16,519 bases of DNA. It comes from an uncultured Verrucomicrobiota bacterium (GTDB taxonomy: Bacteria > Verrucomicrobiota > Verrucomicrobiia > Limisphaerales > SXTU01). The notes below the pieces were generated by a model, which ran no database searches, had not been told where the DNA came from, and saw only the letters and a program-made list of their open reading frames with translations. The stretch lies in NCBI GenBank assembly GCA_903863315.1, contig CAIPBN010000642.1:1-16519 (forward strand), written 5' to 3'. A program made the translations under genes and the position numbers. Below are positions 14,431-16,519 of the stretch, piece after piece. The stretch's first letter is position 1. Each line of letters begins with the position of its first letter.

Positions 14431-15584
14431 CAGTAAGTGATCCGCTTTTGGATGTTCACCCGGCAGGTGGCAAGGGTGTCGGCAATGCGCTGGCCGGCGT
14501 TGCCCTCGCCGTAAATCGGCTGCAGGGCGTAGGGCCCGTGGGCGACCTGCCGGCGGATCGCCGCGGCGATGGCGGCACGGTCGTGCGGCGCATCCAAGAC
14601 GTTGTCACCCCGCTCGCGCATGTCCTGGCGGGAACCGATGTTGACCACCGGCGTGCCGATGAAAGCCCCTTCGCGGATGCCGCTACTGGAGTTGCCGATG
14701 AGGCACGCGGTGCGCTTCATCAGGCGCACGTAGGTTTCCACCGGCAGGTTTTTGAAGAAGTGCATGTGCGCGTCTAGCTTGCGCTCGCGCCATTTGCGGA
14801 TGCCGCGCGCGATATCATCGGAGCCGGCGTCGGCATTGGGCCAGAGGATGAGCGCGGGCAGGTCACCCAGATCGCGGATGGCTTCGAGCGTGGCGGTGAT
14901 CTGACGTTCACCCGCGCCGTATTCCGTCGTGACCGGATGTTGCGAAACCAGCAGGAAGGGCTGGTTGAGGTCAATCTTGTCGCCCACGCCAAGATCGAAG
15001 ATGGAATCGTTCAGGCGCTCGCTGGCCCGTAAGATTTCCGCCACGAGGTCAATACGTGGACAGCCCACCAGATGCACGTCCTCGGGGCGCTCCCCCAGCC
15101 GGATGATGCGCTCGCGAGCCTCACGACTGGCCGGGAAGTGGAGATGGGCGAACTTGGTGACCGCGTGACGGATGCTTTCGTCAATGGTCCCGCTGACTTC
15201 GCCGCCCATCGTGTGGGCGATGGGCAGGTTCATGTAGGCCGCCGCGAGCGTGGTGGCCATCGTCTCGAAGCGGTCTCCCACCGTGAGCACCACGTCGGGC
15301 TGGAGTTGCTCGAAGATGGTCGGCAGCTCCAACAAGCCCAGTCCGGTGGACTTGGCCATGGTGGTGGGCGTCTCGCCCTCGATCAGCATGTGGACCCGCG
15401 CGTCCGGCCGGAATCCATCCCGCTCGATGAGCTTGACCACGGCCCCGTAGCGGTCCAGCAGTGCGGAGGCACCCACGACGAGCTGAAGTTGGAGCGCAGG
15501 GTGGGCGCGGATGGCCAGCATCGCGGACTTGATGCTGCTGTAGTTCGCCCGTGAGCCGATTACGACGCAGATTTTCTTTTTCAA
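14430..15584 (-). CDS. neuC: Hydrolysing UDP-N-acetylglucosamine 2-epimerase (NeuC/LegG-like)
   Basis: This 384-residue cytoplasmic enzyme of the hydrolysing epimerase branch converts an NDP-HexNAc into the free 2-epimer (ManNAc for NeuC, a bacillosamine derivative for LegG) and NDP. Visible family residues are KKICVVIGSRANYSSIKS (3-20), VVLTVGDRFETMATT (98-112), AHTMGGEVSGTIDESIRHAV (123-142), LLVSQHPVTTEYG (211-223), LILWPNADAG (245-254) and IGNSSSGIREGAFIGTPVVN (296-315). The ORF is open upstream to 15650, but that would run deep into neuB. The chosen start is TTG 15584, six bases after GGAGGA and overlapping the neuB stop in TTGA; the conserved KKICVV strand then begins at residue 3. The NeuC versus LegG choice is not resolved. 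Confidence 0.9.
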   Translation of the reverse strand: MKKKICVVIGSRANYSSIKSAMLAIRAHPALQLQLVVGASALLDRYGAVVKLIERDGFRPDARVHMLIEGETPTTMAKSTGLGLLELPTIFEQLQPDVVLTVGDRFETMATTLAAAYMNLPIAHTMGGEVSGTIDESIRHAVTKFAHLHFPASREARERIIRLGERPEDVHLVGCPRIDLVAEILRASERLNDSIFDLGVGDKIDLNQPFLLVSQHPVTTEYGAGERQITATLEAIRDLGDLPALILWPNADAGSDDIARGIRKWRERKLDAHMHFFKNLPVETYVRLMKRTACLIGNSSSGIREGAFIGTPVVNIGSRQDMRERGDNVLDAPHDRAAIAAAIRRQVAHGPYALQPIYGEGNAGQRIADTLATCRVNIQKRITY

Positions 15585-16519
15585 ATGAAATCCTCCGGAG
15601 CCAGCTTGTGGTCGGCGGGAACGGCGCGGGCCAGTTTGCGCCCGACCCACTGGGCGTAATCCGCCGCCCGGATGCCGTCGCCGGGTTTCTTGAACGCGAG
15701 GTGCGCGAACTCAATCGTGGTGCCCGCCGCCAACGGCTGCCGAGCTACTAGGCTCTTTTCAAAGATACGCTTCATCTCGGCGAAGGCCGCCACGCCAGCC
15801 TTGTCCACCGGATGGGCCAGCATCGCGCTGGTCTCACGGATTGCCTCCACGAACGCACGGAAGTTCGCCGGCTCCATCGAATGCGGGGCATCGCTGCCAT
15901 ACATTGCGCGCGAGAAGGTCAGGTGCTTCTCCACCATCACCGCGCCCAGTGTGACAGCCGCGACGGCGGCAGCCACTCCGCCGGTGTGATCCGACAACCC
16001 GACGGGCAGACCGTAACGTGCCCGCATTTCCGTCAGGACATTCAGGCCGACGCGCTCGGGCGGACAAGGATACGCGCTGCTGCACTGCAGCACGGTGAGC
16101 GGCCCGCCGCTGCGGAGCGCGGCGACGGCAGCGTCCAACTCCGCCCAACTGCTCATCCCCGAGGAGAGCACCACCGGCTTGCGGGTGCGTGCGACGCGCT
16201 CCAGCAGCGGGAGGTTTGTCACCTCACCGGACGGAATTTTGTATAGCGACAGCCCGATGTCCTCGAGCAGATCCACCGCTTCGATCGCGAAGGGCGACGA
16301 GGCGAACCCGATGCCGGTGCGGTCCGCGTGCTCGCGGAGCTTGCGCCACTGCTCAGGCGAGAAGCCCGTGCGCCGGAAATACGCCATGCGCGGCTCGCCG
16401 GAGAAATACGGCGGTGAGGGCGCGTCGGGCAGCGACTCGGCCTCGGCGAGGTGCGTCTGGAACTTCACCACGTCCGCACCGCACGCCTTGGCCAGTTCGA
16501 TGAGCTTGCACGCAGATCG
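15581..16519 (-). CDS. neuB: N-acetylneuraminate/nonulosonate synthase, NeuB-like (5' end outside window)
   Basis: The visible 312 residues lack roughly the first 35 of a normal ~345-residue NeuB. The enzyme condenses phosphoenolpyruvate with a HexNAc-type aldose to give a nine-carbon nonulosonic acid. Numbering from the first visible residue, the TIM barrel shows ADVVKFQTH (15-23), SLYKIPSGEVTNLPLLE (91-107), VVLSSGMSSWAE (116-127), VLQCSSAYPCP (143-153), LPVGLSDHTGG (171-181) and VMVEKHLTFSRAMYGSD (194-210). It ends with a C-terminal antifreeze-like/SAF domain from ~250 containing KKPGDGI (277-283). The MYGSD/MEP block differs from classical Neu5Ac synthases, so the product may be another nonulosonate such as a legionaminic- or pseudaminic-type sugar. 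It is the first visible gene of the operon; its stop overlaps the neuC-like start. Confidence 0.9.
   Translation of the reverse strand, partial: RSACKLIELAKACGADVVKFQTHLAEAESLPDAPSPPYFSGEPRMAYFRRTGFSPEQWRKLREHADRTGIGFASSPFAIEAVDLLEDIGLSLYKIPSGEVTNLPLLERVARTRKPVVLSSGMSSWAELDAAVAALRSGGPLTVLQCSSAYPCPPERVGLNVLTEMRARYGLPVGLSDHTGGVAAAVAAVTLGAVMVEKHLTFSRAMYGSDAPHSMEPANFRAFVEAIRETSAMLAHPVDKAGVAAFAEMKRIFEKSLVARQPLAAGTTIEFAHLAFKKPGDGIRAADYAQWVGRKLARAVPADHKLAPEDFI
15591..15596 (-). promoter_or_regulatory. Shine-Dalgarno GGAGGA deciding the TTG start of neuC
   Basis: On the minus strand GGAGGA lies within the last codons of neuB, six bases before TTG 15584. It is the only strong ribosome-binding site in this operon, and it supports TTG rather than an upstream start in the neuB frame overlap. 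Confidence 0.75.

Noticed and set aside
15585..15650. Longer neuC start at 15650
   Set aside because: The extra 22 residues lie inside neuB and do not resemble the family. A TTG with a good Shine-Dalgarno at the neuB stop gives the usual protein start.

Overview
The window is a high-GC bacterial chromosome segment. It is densely coded, mostly lacks Shine-Dalgarno sequences, and uses GTG or TTG starts as well as ATG. The Met-rich Ffh tail, the style of the MFS and DapA-like proteins and the grpE-dnaJ pair without dnaK suggest a Verrucomicrobiota-type organism. That placement is an impression from protein style; it is not supported by rRNA or a database match.

Region 1 (1-4652, all + strand) is housekeeping and metabolism. 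It holds the last 26 codons of ffh (signal recognition particle protein), a two-gene unit of an MFS permease and a dihydrodipicolinate synthase/N-acetylneuraminate lyase-family aldolase, and a translationally coupled grpE-dnaJ pair.

Region 2 (4653-10162) is a strand-mosaic glycan island. It contains a degraded C-terminal remnant of a glycosyltransferase-like gene (4678-4873, -), a SAM methyltransferase (-), a divergent pair of GT-B glycosyltransferases (+), a second methyltransferase (-) that overlaps the previous gene tail-to-tail, and a third methyltransferase (+). The divergent intergenic region at 5740-5790 is almost entirely one long imperfect inverted repeat.

Region 3 (10167-16519, - strand) is one tightly coupled operon. 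Read 5' to 3' from the right edge it is neuB-like (5' end cut by the window), neuC-like, neuA-like, a capsule-type GT-B protein and an AsnB-like amidotransferase. The first three supply the core route UDP-HexNAc -> 2-epimerised HexNAc -> nonulosonic acid -> CMP-nonulosonic acid. The fourth gene is the best candidate for the transferase that uses the CMP-sugar. The fifth probably amidates a carboxylate on the glycan or a precursor. With the GTs and methyltransferases of region 2 this looks like a locus making a methylated, possibly amidated, nonulosonate-containing surface glycan. No flippase, polymerase or ABC exporter is visible, so LPS, capsule, S-layer and flagellin glycosylation all remain possible.

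The least expected signal is the remnant at 4678-4873. It matches the C-terminus of the intact 563-residue protein at 12035-13726 and is evidence of gene loss or replacement in the glycan island. No stretch longer than 300 bases lacks a gene. No tRNA, rRNA, CRISPR array, transposase or complete insertion sequence was recognised.
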